This document shows positions 25,043 through 38,464 of a stretch of 64,000 nucleotides of DNA, in pieces. The stretch comes from Chrysogorgia sp. JL179-B06 (Eukaryota; Cnidaria; Anthozoa; Scleralcyonacea; Chrysogorgiidae). Every line of letters begins with the position of its first letter. Position 1 is the first letter of the stretch. The translations under genes were made by a program, and so were the position numbers. Below the pieces are notes generated by a model, which saw only the letters and a list, made by a program, of their open reading frames with translations, was not told the DNA's origin and did no database searches. The DNA is taken from contig JAYKKM010000378.1 in the NCBI GenBank assembly GCA_035772405.1, positions 2,618,501-2,682,500 of the forward strand, given 5' to 3'.

Positions 25043-25150
25043 TTCATTAATAATAATAATAAATAATAATAATAATAAAATAAATAATAATAAATAATAA
25101 TAATAATATATAGTATTTCTACTGCTACTGCTACTATTAATAATAATAAT
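25043..25150. repeat. (TAA)n microsatellite
   Basis: Imperfect AAT/TAA run just upstream of the first fibrinogen exon. Confidence 0.9.
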
Positions 25151-25179
25151 ATAATGTAACTTTCATTGTATTCCTTTAG

Positions 25180-25560
25180 TCCCGAAGAGTTGTTCTGATT
25201 TGTACAAAAAAGGAGAAAGAAAAGATAGTGCCTACACCATTGACCCTGATGGTCTTGGAGCATTCAATGTTAGCTGTGATATGTCAACAATTGGAGGAGG
25301 TTGGACTGTCTTTCAAAGAAGAGTGGACGGAAGTGTTGACTTTTATCTTGGATGGGACGAATATAAGAAAGGCTTTGGAGACTTAAATGGCGAGTTCTGG
25401 CTTGGTCTAGATAATATCCATCGATTGACAAAGAGTGGTCAAAACTTTCTGAGAGTTGACATGGAGGATTTTGAGAATGAGACACGCTTTGCTGATTACT
25501 CAATATTTTCAGTGGCAAATCAAACAGAAAAATACAAGTTAACCGTTGCAGGTTATTCAG
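25180..25560 (+). CDS. Fibrinogen-related domain gene, upstream exon
   Basis: A 381-base exon bounded by TTCCTTTAG at 5' and a GTTAGT donor at 3'. It encodes the N-terminal two thirds of a fibrinogen C-terminal domain: CSDLYKKG, YTIDPDG, the second cysteine in NVSCDM, GGGWTVFQRR, DGSVDFYLGW, GEFWLGLD, IHRLT, then TVAGYSG with the last glycine codon split. Such domains are found in ficolins, angiopoietin-like and other secreted lectins and immune proteins of invertebrates. Earlier exons with the signal peptide and any collagen or coiled-coil part are not seen in the window. The remaining exon is 29 kb downstream. Confidence 0.92.
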
Positions 25561-25599
25561 GTTAGTTGCTATTAATGTGATCTTATTGATAAACTAATC

Positions 25600-26950
25600 T
25601 CATCCGTAACTCCAGACAGAAAAATGTTAACGCTTGTTTTTTTAAATAAATCATGTATTAAAATTATTGAATGTAAAGTGGGAAAACATGAGTTAAAGCG
25701 GCAACCCAGTACGTTAAGATTGCACAAAATAATGAGCTTGGATTGATTGTTGCCCATGAAATACAGTCATAACTAACTTTTTCTTTCCCATATGTCAATC
25801 TTTTACACAAAATAAATAACATTTTGTCAACATAATTTTCTCCCACGGTGACTGGGATATACATATTCCAGATATTTCGGCCATACTCTTTGGGAAGATA
25901 CTTTCGCGAACAATCGGGTTATCGTTGCAACGGTAGACGACACACAGACATGAAAAAAAATCTACAAATGTGTCATGTTTTTATGCAGAGCGATTAAAAC
26001 CGTGACCTGGCTGGTAAAATTACTTCAAATATTCGAACGAGAGGGAATTTTGCAGATGACTATCCTGAACACTATGCGCGATGTTGACATATAAATCTTC
26101 TCCGCTTTCCGACAGAAGTGAACCTTGTCGTAGTTTGCGAGGTAGCTTGTTTAACTAGCAATTATATAATAGCCGTCCACTTTTGAAACCGTATTTAAAG
26201 GCAGAAATACAAACCAGGATGCTCTAAAATATATTTAAATATAATATAAGGTTTATCTTGTGTGTAGTTTTCGATTGTTATCAAATTAAATGGGGTTTTA
26301 AAACAAAACGAAACAAAGGTGCCCTCGTTTATATAGCGCCCTGGACAAATAAATATATTTAGTTGATAATCCCACAAAATAAGCCAATGCACTGGGTAAA
26401 AAGATCAGTTCACTGTGAGAATGAATGCCAGTGAGGTCGAAATATCCGTTATTTTTCTTTCAAAAGCATTTGGTATACTCCCACGTTCATTTATTATTTC
26501 TACGTCACACATTCCATAAATTAAGTGGTCGAGTCAAGTTGGGGCATTCATGCTACGAAAACTTATTGGAGTTTCATCCCTTCTAACTTTTTATATTACT
26601 ACCGAAAATCGCGAGACGCCCACGAAAGGGCGGTCTAACGGCCTTCTGAATTTAAATGTGACAAGCGCGCGATACGCTAACGAAGGGGCCGGGGCAAGCA
26701 CAGTCAACGGCCTTCCGAATTGATGTAAACACTGACTCGTTGCCTTTCTGGTGTGGTTGCCTGTAATTTGTCCTGATTGTCGACAAAATTAACAAGTAAG
26801 AACATTTTAATAGCGATTTAATACAATTATTGTGTAAAAAATACCAAATAAACCCGATTTACTGTTAAACTCACTTCACTGATAGACGTTACGGCTCCCT
26901 GTGGAGAGACTAAGAATGTGGGATTATAAATTGACTGTTAAACGCATGCG
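25600..26950. other. No gene seen
   Basis: AT-rich intronic sequence with no convincing frame, RNA gene or repeat boundary. A GACGCCCACGAAAGGGCGG / GGCCTTCTGAATTT segment near 26610 recurs imperfectly at 26690. Confidence 0.5.
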
Positions 26951-26961
26951 CTATCTATCGT

Positions 26962-27150
26962 TATTTTAGCGCTAGGTGGAGACTAGGTTGGCAGGTTAGA
27001 GCGTCTCATCGGAAATCAGAAGGTTACAAGTTCGATTCCTGTCCGGGACTCAGAATTATTTTTTCTGAGGATTCGAGCTTGACGATCGTCCATGCATCAT
27101 CTGTCTACTCCGACCTCTCCCACATTCACTACAGCAGCGTATATATTAAA
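26962..27150 (+). mobile_element. tRNA-derived SINE
   Basis: GGTTGGCAGGTTAGAGCGTC (A-box-like) and CAAGTTCGATTCCTGTCC (B-box) followed by a shared body (GGGACTCAGAATTATTTTT) and end (CACTACAGCAGCGTATATAT). The same family recurs at 46788-46950 and, inverted, at 61520-61680. Confidence 0.7.
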
Positions 27151-27159
27151 ACAGAATTA

Positions 27160-28515
27160 TATTGTTACCCACATCTATAAACTGCTTCCTGATGAAAAAA
27201 GCCCACTATGACCAGTGCTGTCATGCACTCGAATGTCCTATGTTATACGAAGTGTTATACGTACCAGAGAGTGCTGCGCCCTATTTCAAACGTTGAAAAC
27301 AGCAGAAATAACAAAGGCGTTCTGAAGATTGGAGAACTCCCTTCTTTTAGAACACTTGATTTTCAAATAATCAAAAAATCTAAGGGATTCAAGCAGCAAT
27401 TATTCACGTTCTACCGTGTCAAAGTAAAAAAAGGAAACATATCTTCGGTCATCTATCGCACGTATAGCACATCATTATGTATTCGAACAAGGGCGGTCTC
27501 ACAACTATAATAGGGACTCTAAGACTGCACAACGTCGACGATCACGGCAACGCGACGACCGCGAAGAGGCTGGATACTGCGCATGATATTTAAGAGCCGC
27601 ATCGACGTTCACGTCGCGTTCACGACGTCAAAAGTAAAGATTTCACATCGTGTACACAACGTGAGTATTGCTTTGAATATTTTAAATAAATGTGGTTTCT
27701 CTTTTGTCCCTTTTTGTATATTTGATATATCTGTGTTTATTATACAACTGTGTTGAAAATTGTCCAAATAACGCTAAAAACGAATACAAATATACAGCGA
27801 TATTCGGACAGTTAGTTATTTGGATAGTTGGTTATTTGTATAGTAGAAAACCGGTTTGACAGATCGGCTGACGTGAGCACTGTTTATAATTTACCAGCAA
27901 ACGTAGTTTTTAGTAAAAGAATGGATGACATTTTGGCAACATTTGAAGGCGACAATGAAATTTTCAGAGTTTGAAAACATGCTTGCTAGTATAAAGACTA
28001 TAAACAACCAAACCGTAGGCGGCGAAAGAACTGAAGTATGTTTTCCGACTAGAAATGACTCGCTAAATGATGTTGAGATAGGCGAGTTCATATACTAAAA
28101 TTCATATACAAAACACAAATACGGCCAAAAAACAAAAACTGACCTGAATGTCTGGAAAAGATGGTCCTCCTCCATCGGTGAGAAAGGGAAATTCAGAGAC
28201 GATGAAGATGACAATTAGTTTAAGACAAGTTCATCGAATTCAGTTTAAACACTTTTGTTATGCTAACATTTCAAACCGATCCATTGTTCATTTTGAAATA
28301 TTGAAAAACTGTAACGTTAATAAAACTGTTGACAAGATAATTCTCAAACTGGTTTGACAAGTTTATTTTGTTAGCCAAACAAATTTGTTGCACGGGCGAC
28401 TACTTCATGTATGCTTATTATTTTGTCCTGCTGCAAGTCACGCCACTTCCCTTGCCTTTTTACAGTTTTCTTTTTCCATAACAAATTGTTGATCAAAGCA
28501 GTTGTATAATAAATC
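27160..28515. other. No gene seen
   Basis: Several short frames (for example at 27208 and 28148) have no domain, splice support or conservation that I can see. The stretch 27770-27870 contains repeated TTGGATAGTTGGTTATTTG-like phrases. Confidence 0.45.
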
Positions 28516-28519
28516 TCTA

Positions 28520-28653
28520 ATTAGATGTTTTGGTATGTAGTATCGCTGTATATTTTTACTCGTTGTTTGTATTTTGACTCGCCCTGCGGGCTCGTCAAAA
28601 TACGACACAACTCGTAAAAATATACAGCGATACTACATACCAAAACATCTAAT
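28520..28653. mobile_element. Long foldback MITE (134 bp)
   Basis: A 40-bp perfect outer stem (ATTAGATGTTTTGGTATG to its complement) closes on further paired blocks and a GCCCTGCGGGC inner hairpin, so nearly the whole element folds on itself. TA at the edges suggests a Tc1/mariner-mobilised MITE. Confidence 0.8.
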
Positions 28654-29265
28654 AAGATATATGTACTACACTAGTCTAACATATTTTGTTTCTTAATTAT
28701 ATATTCCAGTAGGGATTCATTTCGTTTTATCTTGGAGCTTATGATTTAGTTATGGCTTCACAAGCAAAACCGTCAGTAAATCATTGTATACAGTTTTGTT
28801 CTTCTTGCTTTTTTGTTGCATGCGATGTTAGAGAAAATTAGCTAAACATGTTTCAAAATGTTACTGTTTGTTTGTTAACTTTTCTGTTGTGTATATATGA
28901 CAGTCGAAAGAACTTTAAAACGAGTATCAATATCCAACCTGTTGTTTTGATGTGTGTATTGTGTTCATAGTTGTGTCAAACTCTGACGAATGTTTTCAAT
29001 GGCATGTATTTCTATCGTCTATATTAACAAATATGTTACCGTACGTTAGTCGGTTGCAATATACATCTGACTATATATATATATATATATATATAGTCAT
29101 ATATATATTATATTTTAAGACCAAACCGGGACCAGTTGCGAAAAATGCAACTTCAAGGCCTTCCGGCTGGAATTGAACCCGCGACCCTGCGATGCTAGTG
29201 CAGTGCTCTGACCACTGAGCTACGGAAGCCGTTGCCGAGAGCTTAGTCACGAGTTCTGTATATAT

Positions 29266-30146
29266 TGTTATGCAACAGATATATGTAATCTATTATTATA
29301 CCTATGAACTTTATCTTGATAAAACATTTGCGTCGACCTAACTGAATACCGGCGCCTAAGGTTTATTTAAATGATCGTATCTACAATTGTCCTGTGACAA
29401 GGTACACAATCCCTGTCGCATTTATAATTACTATCTTGTCATCAAGCTTCCTGTTGTCTTTAGTTAGAATGACTTTACACAGGCACACATTTGTTGATTT
29501 AGGTTTATTAAATCTAGCATGATTATCATTAGATTTATACGAAGAAGAAGCTTCGAAATATTTACATTAGTTGTTTACCTACATTTAGTAACGAACCTTT
29601 AAAGTCGAATTGCTTCTTGAATACTTTATGAAACTGTAAAATAATATATCGATTATGTAGCTCATGATATCTCCTATCTTACCATGTCAATTTAGTTAGG
29701 AACTAAAATTATTTACTATACGGAAAAACTTTTCAACCGATTTGCCTTGGTCAACACATTCCAAGCAACGCCTTCAAAAGATCGAGCCAAGCAGCCTGGT
29801 ATCGAATCATCTGATTGGTTCATCACAGATGATCATGTCAATCTTTCCCAAGAAGAGAAGCTAGAGTCAGAAGAACGTTTTGGGCCAATTGAACCTTGAA
29901 TCTTATCTTGAACTTATCCTGTGAACAGAACGACAACCGTATAAAGAACTCAGCAGATCTAAAGAATAGCGAAGTGAAGCAGAACAAAGAACACGAAAGA
30001 ATATCCTGAACATTTGAACTGACTTTATGTTTAGTAGATTCCTTGCATTTGTTTCCTATATTAAAGATCCTTAACTTCACGCTTGTGTGTTCTACCTTTG
30101 AGAAGTCCCCTACTGTATATAACCGACTGGTGGAGGTTGTATAACA
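29266..30146 (+). mobile_element. Solo LTR (881 bp) inside the SINE array
   Basis: Starts TGTTATGC and ends TATAACA (inverted TGTTAT/ATAACA ends), with ATTAAA near 30060 as a likely polyadenylation signal. The flanking array sequence gives the empty site: CTGTATATATGGTGG in other units becomes CTGTATATAT, LTR, ATATGGTGG, a 4-bp ATAT duplication. Only one LTR remains, so it arose by LTR-LTR recombination. Family not assigned. Confidence 0.75.
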
Positions 30147-30219
30147 ATATGGTGGTAATGCCGGGATAAGATTCTGGGTATATTATAGGTAATATTTGGC
30201 ATTTCACTCGATCAAACTA

Positions 30220-30510
30220 CATGTTGAAAGGATTTATGGTGAAGGAAAATTTCGAGTGTTGGAATAGTACATTTTAAGACCAAACCGGGACCAATTGCGA
30301 AAAATGCAACTTCAAGGCCTTCCGGCCTAGTCACGAGTTCCGTAGCTCAGTGGTCAGAGCACTGCACTAGCATCGCAGGGTCGCTGGTTCAATTCCAGCC
30401 GGAAGGCCTTGAAGTTGCATTTTTCGCAACTGGTCCCGGTTTGGTCTTAAAATGTATGTATTCCTGCAACGCTCGAAATTTTCCTTCACCATAAATCCTT
30501 TCACTATATA
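30220..30510. repeat. Head-to-head SINE copies forming a palindrome
   Basis: The forward half (30220-30328) is matched by its reverse complement (30395-30508): GAAAGGATTTATGGTGAAGG against CCTTCACCATAAATCCTTTC, and the GGCCTTCCGG region in between. It could form a large cruciform or dsRNA hairpin. Confidence 0.8.
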
Positions 30511-31982
30511 TATATATATATATATGTATATATAGGTAATATTTGGCATTTCACTCGATCAAACTACATGTTGAAAGGATTTATGGTGAAGGAAAATTTC
30601 GAGTGTTGGAATACATACATTTTAAGACCAAACCGGGACCAGTTGCGAAAAATGCAACTTAGCGGCCTTCCGGTAGGAATTGAACCCGCGACCCTGCGAT
30701 TGCTAGTGCAGTGCTCTGACCACTGATCTACGGAAGCCGTTGCCGAGAGCCTAGTCACGAGTTCTGTATATATGGTGGTAATGCCGGGATAAGATTCTGG
30801 GTATATTATAGGTAATATTTGGCATTTCACTCGATCAAACTACATGTTGAAAGGATTTATGGTGAAGGAAAATTTCGAGTGTTGGAATACATACATTTTA
30901 AGACCAAACCGGGACCAGTTGCGAAAAATGCAACTTAGCGGCCTTCCGGTAGGAATTGAACCCGCGACCCTGCGATTGCTAGTGCAGTGCTCTGACCACT
31001 GAGCTACGGAAGCCGTTGCCGAGAGCCTAGTCACGAATTCTGTATATATGGTGGTAATGCCGGGATAAGATTCTGGGTATATTATAGGTAATATTTGGCA
31101 TTTCACTCGATCAAACTACATGTTGAAAGGATTTATGGTGAAGGAAAATTTCGAGTGTTGGAATACATACATTTTAAGACCAAACCGGGACCAGTTGCGA
31201 AAAATGCAACTTTGCGGCCTTCCGGTAGGAATTGAACCCGCTACCCTGCGATTGCTAGTGCAGTGCTCTGACCACTGAGCTACGGAAGCCGTTGCCGAGA
31301 GCCTAGTCACGAGTTCTGTATATATGGTGGTAATGCCGGGATAAGATTCTGGGTATATTATAGGTAATATTTGGCATTTCACTCGATCAAACTACATGTT
31401 TAAAGGATTTATGGTGAAGGAAAATTTCGAGTGTTATGCAACTTAGCGGCCTTCCGGTAGGAATCGAACCCGCGACCCTGCGATTGCTAGTGCAGTGCTC
31501 TGACCACTGAGCTACGGAAGCCGTTGCCGAGAGCCTAGTCACGAGTTCTGTATATATGGTGGTAATGCCGGGATAAGATTCTGGGTATATTATAGGTAAT
31601 ATTTGGCATTTCACTCGATCAAACTACATGTTGAAAGGATTTATGGTGAAGGAAAATTTCGATTGTTGGAATACATACATTTTAAGACCAAACCGCGGGA
31701 CCAGTTGCGAAAAATGCAACTTAGCGGCCTTCCGGTAGGAATTGAACCCGCGACCCTGCGATTGCTAGTGCAGTGCTCTGACCACTGAGCTACGGAAGCC
31801 GTTGCCGAGAGCCTAGTCACGAGTTCTGTATATATGGTGGTAATGCCGGGATAAGATTCTGGTTATATTATAGGTAATATTTGGCATTTCACTCGATCAA
31901 ACTACATGTTGAAAGGATTTATGGTGAAGGAAAATTTCGAGTGTTGGAATACATACATTTTAAGACCAAACCGGGACCAGTA

Positions 31983-32135
<153 letters not shown>

Positions 32136-32299
32136 GTATATTTTGCTGTAGGCCATAATGTAAACATTTGCGATAGCTAATAATATTATGGGTGTTTGAA
32201 ATTTTTCTCCAACAGTCCTATTAACTGGAATCCCTATCATGACATTATATTATATGTAGAGAGACATTGTTAAATGATGCGTTTAAAGTAAAATAACGT

Positions 32300-32605
32300 A
32301 CCCTTGAACGTGGGCAGCTGTGGAATACCATTGCAAAAAATCTCAAAGGGATTACAAGTCCAAAGTTCAATGTTGATCAGAAAGGTGTTCGTGAATACCT
32401 AACCCTATACATAAGAAAAAATTACCGATGAAGAAAAGTCAACTGGCACTTCTGCTGAGACTATGCAGAGCTTGACAAAGCTATCAGAAATAGTATAGAG
32501 TTGGAAGAAGCTTCTAACATTGAACATGAAAATGAAATGCAGGAGAAGAGAAAGTAGAAAGTGATAGAATGAAAGCAGAAAATATAAGGCAATATATACC
32601 TTAAT
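32300..32605 (+). pseudogene. Myb/SANT-like transposon-associated frame, broken
   Basis: Reads RGQLWNTIAKNL, KFNVDQKGVREYLTLYIRK, then after a stop EEKSTGTSAE and KLSEIV, ELEEASNIE. This is the pattern of Myb/SANT-like DNA-binding proteins carried by or next to DNA transposons. At least two stops or frame changes interrupt it. No transposase seen nearby. Confidence 0.45.
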
Positions 32606-32699
32606 AATTTCGACGATGCTAGTGAGAAACGATATGGGCTGCGTCCTACATTCAAAACACATACGCCATACAGGTATGCATGCTACCAATTCGACACCG

Positions 32700-33232
32700 A
32701 TCTGTAAACAATGCAGCAAGCAAATCTTGCTCCGCAAAGTGCGTTGAAGACGTTCACATACACCGATGGAATAGATACGTGTTCTTTTGTGTTACGAAAG
32801 TTCCGTACCGCACCTGTAAGCAAGATATCTATCCCTCGACTGGAGTTACAAGCGGGAATACTAGCAGTTCAATTCAGCTAGTCAAAATCACATTCAGCAA
32901 AGTTTGCTACTTGACAAACTCAGAAGTTATCCTGAAATATATGTAAAATGAAAGTAACATATTTACCGTCTACATCAGCAATCGAGTGGCAGAAATCCAA
33001 GAAAAATCCAAGCTGCACAACGGAGATATTGCCCTAGCAAGGAAAACCCAAGTGACGACGCCTTACGCGTATTAAACCCATCGGAGTTGACATCGGAACA
33101 CCGATGGCTGAAAGGCCCTCAAGTTGGCCAAATATGTTGTTTGGAAAAAAATTATCAAGAATCCCCAGACAAATCTGCTCTATAGCGTGGATAAACCAGC
33201 CTTATATCACCTGCTGGACAGATACTCAACAC
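32700..33232 (+). pseudogene. BEL/Pao retrotransposon fragment (RT end and RNase H)
   Basis: Frames shifted relative to each other read YTDGIDTCSFVLRKF, SKISIPRLELQAGILAV, YISNRVAEIQEKSK and NPSDDALRVLNPSEL-HRWLKGPQ (33045-33115). IPRLELQA and the HRWLKGP segment are characteristic of Pao-type polyproteins. Multiple frameshifts; no LTRs found. Confidence 0.75.
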
Positions 33233-33234
33233 AC

Positions 33235-33545
33235 TGTAAAAAATGAATGGTTGAAATAACCAAAAAAAAGGTCATCTGAATGCAACTGAGAGAACCAGTT
33301 AAAAATTGGTCATAGTAATAGACCAGAATAATCAATATTAATTTGGTTAAAACTAAAACGACCAATTAGTATCGGTTAATAACATTTGGTTATAACCATT
33401 TAGGTTTTGGTGAGTACAACCAATACAAAAATATTTTATTTGGACATTATTTGGTTGCCTGTTGCCATTTTAACCAATTTAATATTGGTTGAAATAAAAA
33501 TGACAGATTTAACCAGTTTCTAAATTTTTTGAATTTTTCATAAAA
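33235..33545 (+). mobile_element. CACTG-start element end with AACCAAT subterminal motifs
   Basis: Starts CACTGTAAAAAATGAATGG and is packed with AACCA/TGGTT motifs in both orientations over 280 bases, the same architecture as the CACTG elements at 91 and 22102 but a different family. The opposite end was not located. Confidence 0.5.
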
Positions 33546-34057
33546 GTTATACATAAAAAGCATGAATTGTCAAGCAAAAATATGATAAATAATCCTAACA
33601 TTTAATTACATAAAAATTACCATACAACGATTCATTAAATATCCTATAGACATAAGTACACATCAATGCTTAAGGTTGCTTAAAAAGTTTTTGACACCAC
33701 CTGGCACCATTTTGCTGCATAATTGCTTTACAGGTTACAAGTTACCTAATGTTTAATGTTATTAATTTAACATCCTAATCGTGCAGCAAAATGTTTATAA
33801 TTTGGTGTATATACAGTAACATAATTAGCATATTACATGACTGTGGCAACTCATAAATCCAGACATATACAAGTTGGTAATCCTAAATTATCTTTAATTA
33901 GCATTGTCACTAAAAGTGCATTTGAACATGTGGCAAACCTAGTTAGCCTAACTAAGAAAAAATATGAAAGCTGCTAAGTTCTCAAAAGAACTGGATATAA
34001 TATGAAAAGGAGAAATACGAGAACTTCAATGTGTCGAAAAATACTTTAGAGTATACT

Positions 34058-34230
34058 GAACTTCAATGTGTCCAAAAATACTTAAGAGTATACTTACATA
34101 TATTCATGGACGACGTTTCGGACGATGTGTCCTTCTTCACGTCAGATAAAGAAGGACACATCGTCCGAAACATCATCCATGAATATACGTAAGTACTCTT
34201 ACATAAGTATTTTTCGATACATTGAAGTTC
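34058..34230. mobile_element. Foldback element
   Basis: Arms of about 80 bp (GAACTTCAATGT to its complement, including GACGATGTGTCCTTCTT / AAGAAGGACACATCGTC) around an 11-base centre. Confidence 0.8.
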
Positions 34231-34392
34231 TCTCTTATTTTTCCTTTGCATATTATATCTAGTTAGCCTAACCTCCAGGGTCATTTGTTGATGTTAAACA
34301 TGTAAAAAAGTTCTTGACACCAACTGCATGGCAGCATATTGCTGCACAATTCCTTTACTGGGAGAGAAGGATTTTAGCCAATATCCTTCCTG

Positions 34393-34605
<213 letters not shown>

Positions 34606-35395
34606 TTTACCATATATTAGCTAGGTAGTAATTTGTCACAGATTCAAATGCAATTTTAGTGACATTGCTAATTAAGGATAATTCAGAATCTATTGTGGCT
34701 GCTTAGTTAGCCTATTAAGCAACTTGTATTTCTATGGATTTATGAGTTGTCACAGAGTTGTTAACTCTTCTATTAACTAAACGGTAAGAGCTAATTAGGA
34801 CATGACTGCCACATACACAATATGTAAATATGTCAGCTAAAAGATAAAAATGTAATTTTTATATAATTTCTAAAATGTAATTTTAACAGTAATTCACAAT
34901 ACTATACCCAATTACAAAGATGACGTTCAAAAGTCTATAGCAGAATATCTTTATTTTCTTTCATCTGTCATGGATGATGATCCCAGGAATTTCTTCCCAA
35001 ATATGGCACATAAATGTAACTTGTTTGGCATTTTTCATCATCTCATATGGTAATTTCCATTGAATTAAGTCACGAATATCCTGAAATCAAAATTATATGA
35101 TTGTGTTAGTAAATACTGTAAATGTTTTAAATGTCAATTTTCAAATGTTAAAGATGGGTTATGTTGAGTGAGTTTAATAACGGTAACTTAAGCATCATGC
35201 ATGCTGTGTAGAAAAACGTTTTCATAAATAAATTCAAGCTATAATGTTTCTCATGGAGAAGGCAGGAAACAAAATCAGACATAGAATCCATAATCCACTA
35301 CATACAGTACAAGAGCTGAGTATCTTGACTGCTGAGACAACCTTGTACTGACCATCATCGACCTTCATCGACCCTATCCATTTTTAGCTTCAATA

Positions 35396-36225
35396 GCTGT
35401 GTGTGATGACATAATTCATCTTTCTCCCAAAGCAAGGAACATTGGGGTCATAATGGACTTATATTTAACCATGGAAATGCATGTGATAACGGTCTGCAGA
35501 TCGGGATTCTACTATTTAAGAAAAATAAGCAAAATAAGGAAATATCTCAGTTTTAAATCAGCAGAGATTTTAGTACATGCCTTGGTTACATCACGATTGG
35601 ATTTTGGAAATGCACTATTGTATGGAGTATCAAACACTCTTTTAGATCGAATTCAGAAGGTTCAAAATGCTGCAGCTAGGAGTATTACTTTAACAAGGAA
35701 AAGGGATCATATAACACCAGTACTGTATGATTTGCATTGGTTGCCAATCAGAGAAAGGATTATGTATAAGATAATGTTAATGACATATAAGTCCCTAGCT
35801 GGACTAGCGCCAAAATACATTATGAACTTGTTAGAAGTTTATGTTCCCAAACGTAATCTTAGATCATCAATAGATAGGAGGTTAGTAGTCCCAAAGTATA
35901 ATCTAGAATCCTATGGCAGAAGGTTCTTTTCAGTGTCTGCACCATTGTTGTGGAATAATCTACCACAAAGTCTAAGACTATGCGAGTCACTAGATGTTTT
36001 AAATCTGAACTGAAGACACATTTGTTTAGAAATGCTTACACGGACTTGATCTAATATATTTTAATAATTGCTAAGATTTGTTTATAACTTTTTAACTATT
36101 AGAAATTGATTGTATGTAATTTTACTTGTAAGATACCTAATTTTATATCATAAATCGTAAAGGGCCTCTGGGCATTTATGGAAGAAGCGCTATATAAGAA
36201 TTAAATATTATTATTATTATTACTG
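35396..36225 (+). pseudogene. LINE (CR1/L2-like) C-terminal fragment with 3' tail
   Basis: About 204 codons of the reverse transcriptase C-terminus: ARNIGVIMDLYLTM, the paired SRLDFGNALLYG, IQKVQNAAAR, LHWLPIRERI, and PLLWNNLP near the end, then a frame change and LKTHLFRNAY. The GCGCTATATAAGAATTAAAT phrase and (ATT)n tail are typical LINE 3' ends. The polymerase core is missing, so it is 5'-truncated. Confidence 0.85.
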
Positions 36226-36229
36226 TAAT

Positions 36230-38460
36230 ATCCCTCATACGTCAGTACACCATGGCATATATACAAATATTCAAGTTTAACTGTTCAAGTTTGATTGGAT
36301 AAGGCCACACCAATTTGATACTTCAGGGCACGGATTCAAAATTTTTAGGGTTGGTCAGAAAAATGGAAATAAAAAAAGTACAAACTCGTACTCAGTCTTT
36401 TCACCTGCCTAGCAGGTGAAAAGCCTATGTACGAGGGTGAAAAGCACAAAAATAACCAATTTTTGATCGAAGTAAATGATAGGTACAAATTTTATTTTAT
36501 TTGGTTTCACAAAAACAGGGTCGGTCAGATCCGTGCCCCGAACAATTAAATTGGTGTGGCCTAATGAGTCAGGACATTATCTGAGAGAAAATAACACTCA
36601 TGCAAGAATAAAGTGATGAGTCAATCTTAAATGTATTATAACACTGTTTATCAAATAACATTTTGAAAACTTGCACACTGATTGGCTAAGAGCCATGTTT
36701 ATATAACTGTATGTAAACATGGATTTTTACCGCCATTTTTATAAAATGGACTGCAAGACGAACCTTTGCTCACAAACAGCTAAAATGTCGATAAATATGT
36801 TTTGTGACAGCCAACAAGAAAAAAAGCGAGAAGATTGGATGCTTTTCTTCACAGTTAATAGCGTTTACTGTATGTTCAAAAAACATCTTTCCGTGTTTAC
36901 ATACAGTTCTAGAAACACTTGTAAAAGTTTGGGAGAACTCAAAATAGCGTGGAAAACTTCCACTCGTGTTTCTATAACTGTATGTATAACGGAAAATATT
37001 TTCTATTTCTTAAATATAACACACAATGGCATGCGTGAATATTTTCTTGATTCTCCTCTTACTCTAACTCATACAGAGTTATATAGGTCAGTAAGAAGCA
37101 AACATACTGTAGCTTGCATGAGAAAAATAAACTTTTTGAAGTCTCTTTTGACCATGGGTGAGGGCAAATTTCCAGTGTCTTAAGGAAGCTGCTAATTAGT
37201 AAAGGCATTTTATCCGTTAGGTAGTCATTTGACTAGGTATAGTGATATAGTCATTTAGGTAGTTATTTGACACAGGTTCAATTCAATTTAAGTGACAGTG
37301 CTAATTAAACATAATTTAGGAACTATTGTGTCTTATAATGCTTAGGTAGCCCATACCAACTTATGGATGTGTATAGTATGAGATGTCACAGAGCTGTTAA
37401 CCCTTCTACTAATTAATGGCATCTTGAGCTAATTATGACTGTCATGTACACAATATGCAAAAATGTAATACATTACACAGTAATTCAAATTTCACAATAC
37501 ATAATAGATACTAACCGATTACAAAGATGACTTTCACACAGACAAAGCAGAATGTCTTTATTTTCTTTTTTCTGTCATTGATGATGATCCCAGGAACTTC
37601 TTCCCATATAAGGCACATACATCTAACTTGTTTGGCATTATCATGTTTTCATATGATGACTGGATATAATACGAAAATGATGATGACTGTTGAATTAAGT
37701 CAAGAAAATCCTGAAATAACATTATATGTTAGTAAATAAATGCTTTAAATGTCAATTTTCAAAACGTTAATAATTGTATTATGTTGAGTGAGTCTAATCA
37801 TGGTAACTCAAGCAACGTGCAAGCTGTGTACCATTGTATGAAATTTCTGTAAGCATTGATCTTAAAGTGCCACTGAGATAACTAGAAGATATTGATTCCT
37901 GCCATTTGTTATCATGGAAATATAATTTTACCTGTAGGTTCATAAATGTTCACATTTGCCAGAAAACAAAAAAATATCTATGTAGAAGGCAGGAACTTTC
38001 TTGCCACATGACAGTGGTGGCACAACGTGGTGTGGGCCCCGGTGAAATAAACCAATTTGGGCCCCCCTCCCACAAAATGAATTTAGGGTCTCTGAAATGA
38101 CATTTCCTGCGAGAGCACCTTTGAGTAAAATCTTAAGAGCACAAATCACTTTTTTTGTAGTGTATCCATTATTTTTAAGAAACTATCATTAATAATAGTA
38201 CCATTAATAAAAAGAGGCAATTTGCCGGATGGACCCCTCGACCCAACTTCGTACCCGGCGGGAGCAGAGATAAGATTGCCCTCGGCCCATGGTGCGGTGC
38301 ACCGTTTGCACACCCGTAGTGCCGCCACTGCCACATGAACATAAAATTAATATCTTGTCACCACCATGTAATATCTAATTTATATAAGTAACGCAAGTTA
38401 TTATTTAATACACTTACACCTGGCATATGACCACTGTGATATGACATACATGTATGTATT
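36230..38460. other. No gene seen; repeat-derived
   Basis: Contains a 154-codon frame at 36719-37183 with no recognisable domain, a direct copy of the 34620-34840 repeat at 37210-37740, and a possible AAAGTGCCAC element end near 37863. Nothing supports a functional gene. Confidence 0.45.
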
Positions 38461-38464
38461 TATT

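Noticed and set aside
30150..30167. TGGTGGTAATGCCGGGAT as an LTR primer-binding site next to the solo LTR
   Set aside because: The same sequence is present in every array unit without an LTR, so it belongs to the SINE unit and not to the retrotransposon.
30564..31614. Repeated 88-codon frames with VAQWSEHCTSNRRVAGSIP
   Set aside because: They are translations of the tRNA-derived SINE promoter region, a well-known annotation artefact.
36719..37183. 154-codon plus-strand frame as a gene
   Set aside because: Low-complexity composition typical of AT-rich non-coding DNA, no domain, no splice or promoter support, and repeat sequence directly downstream.
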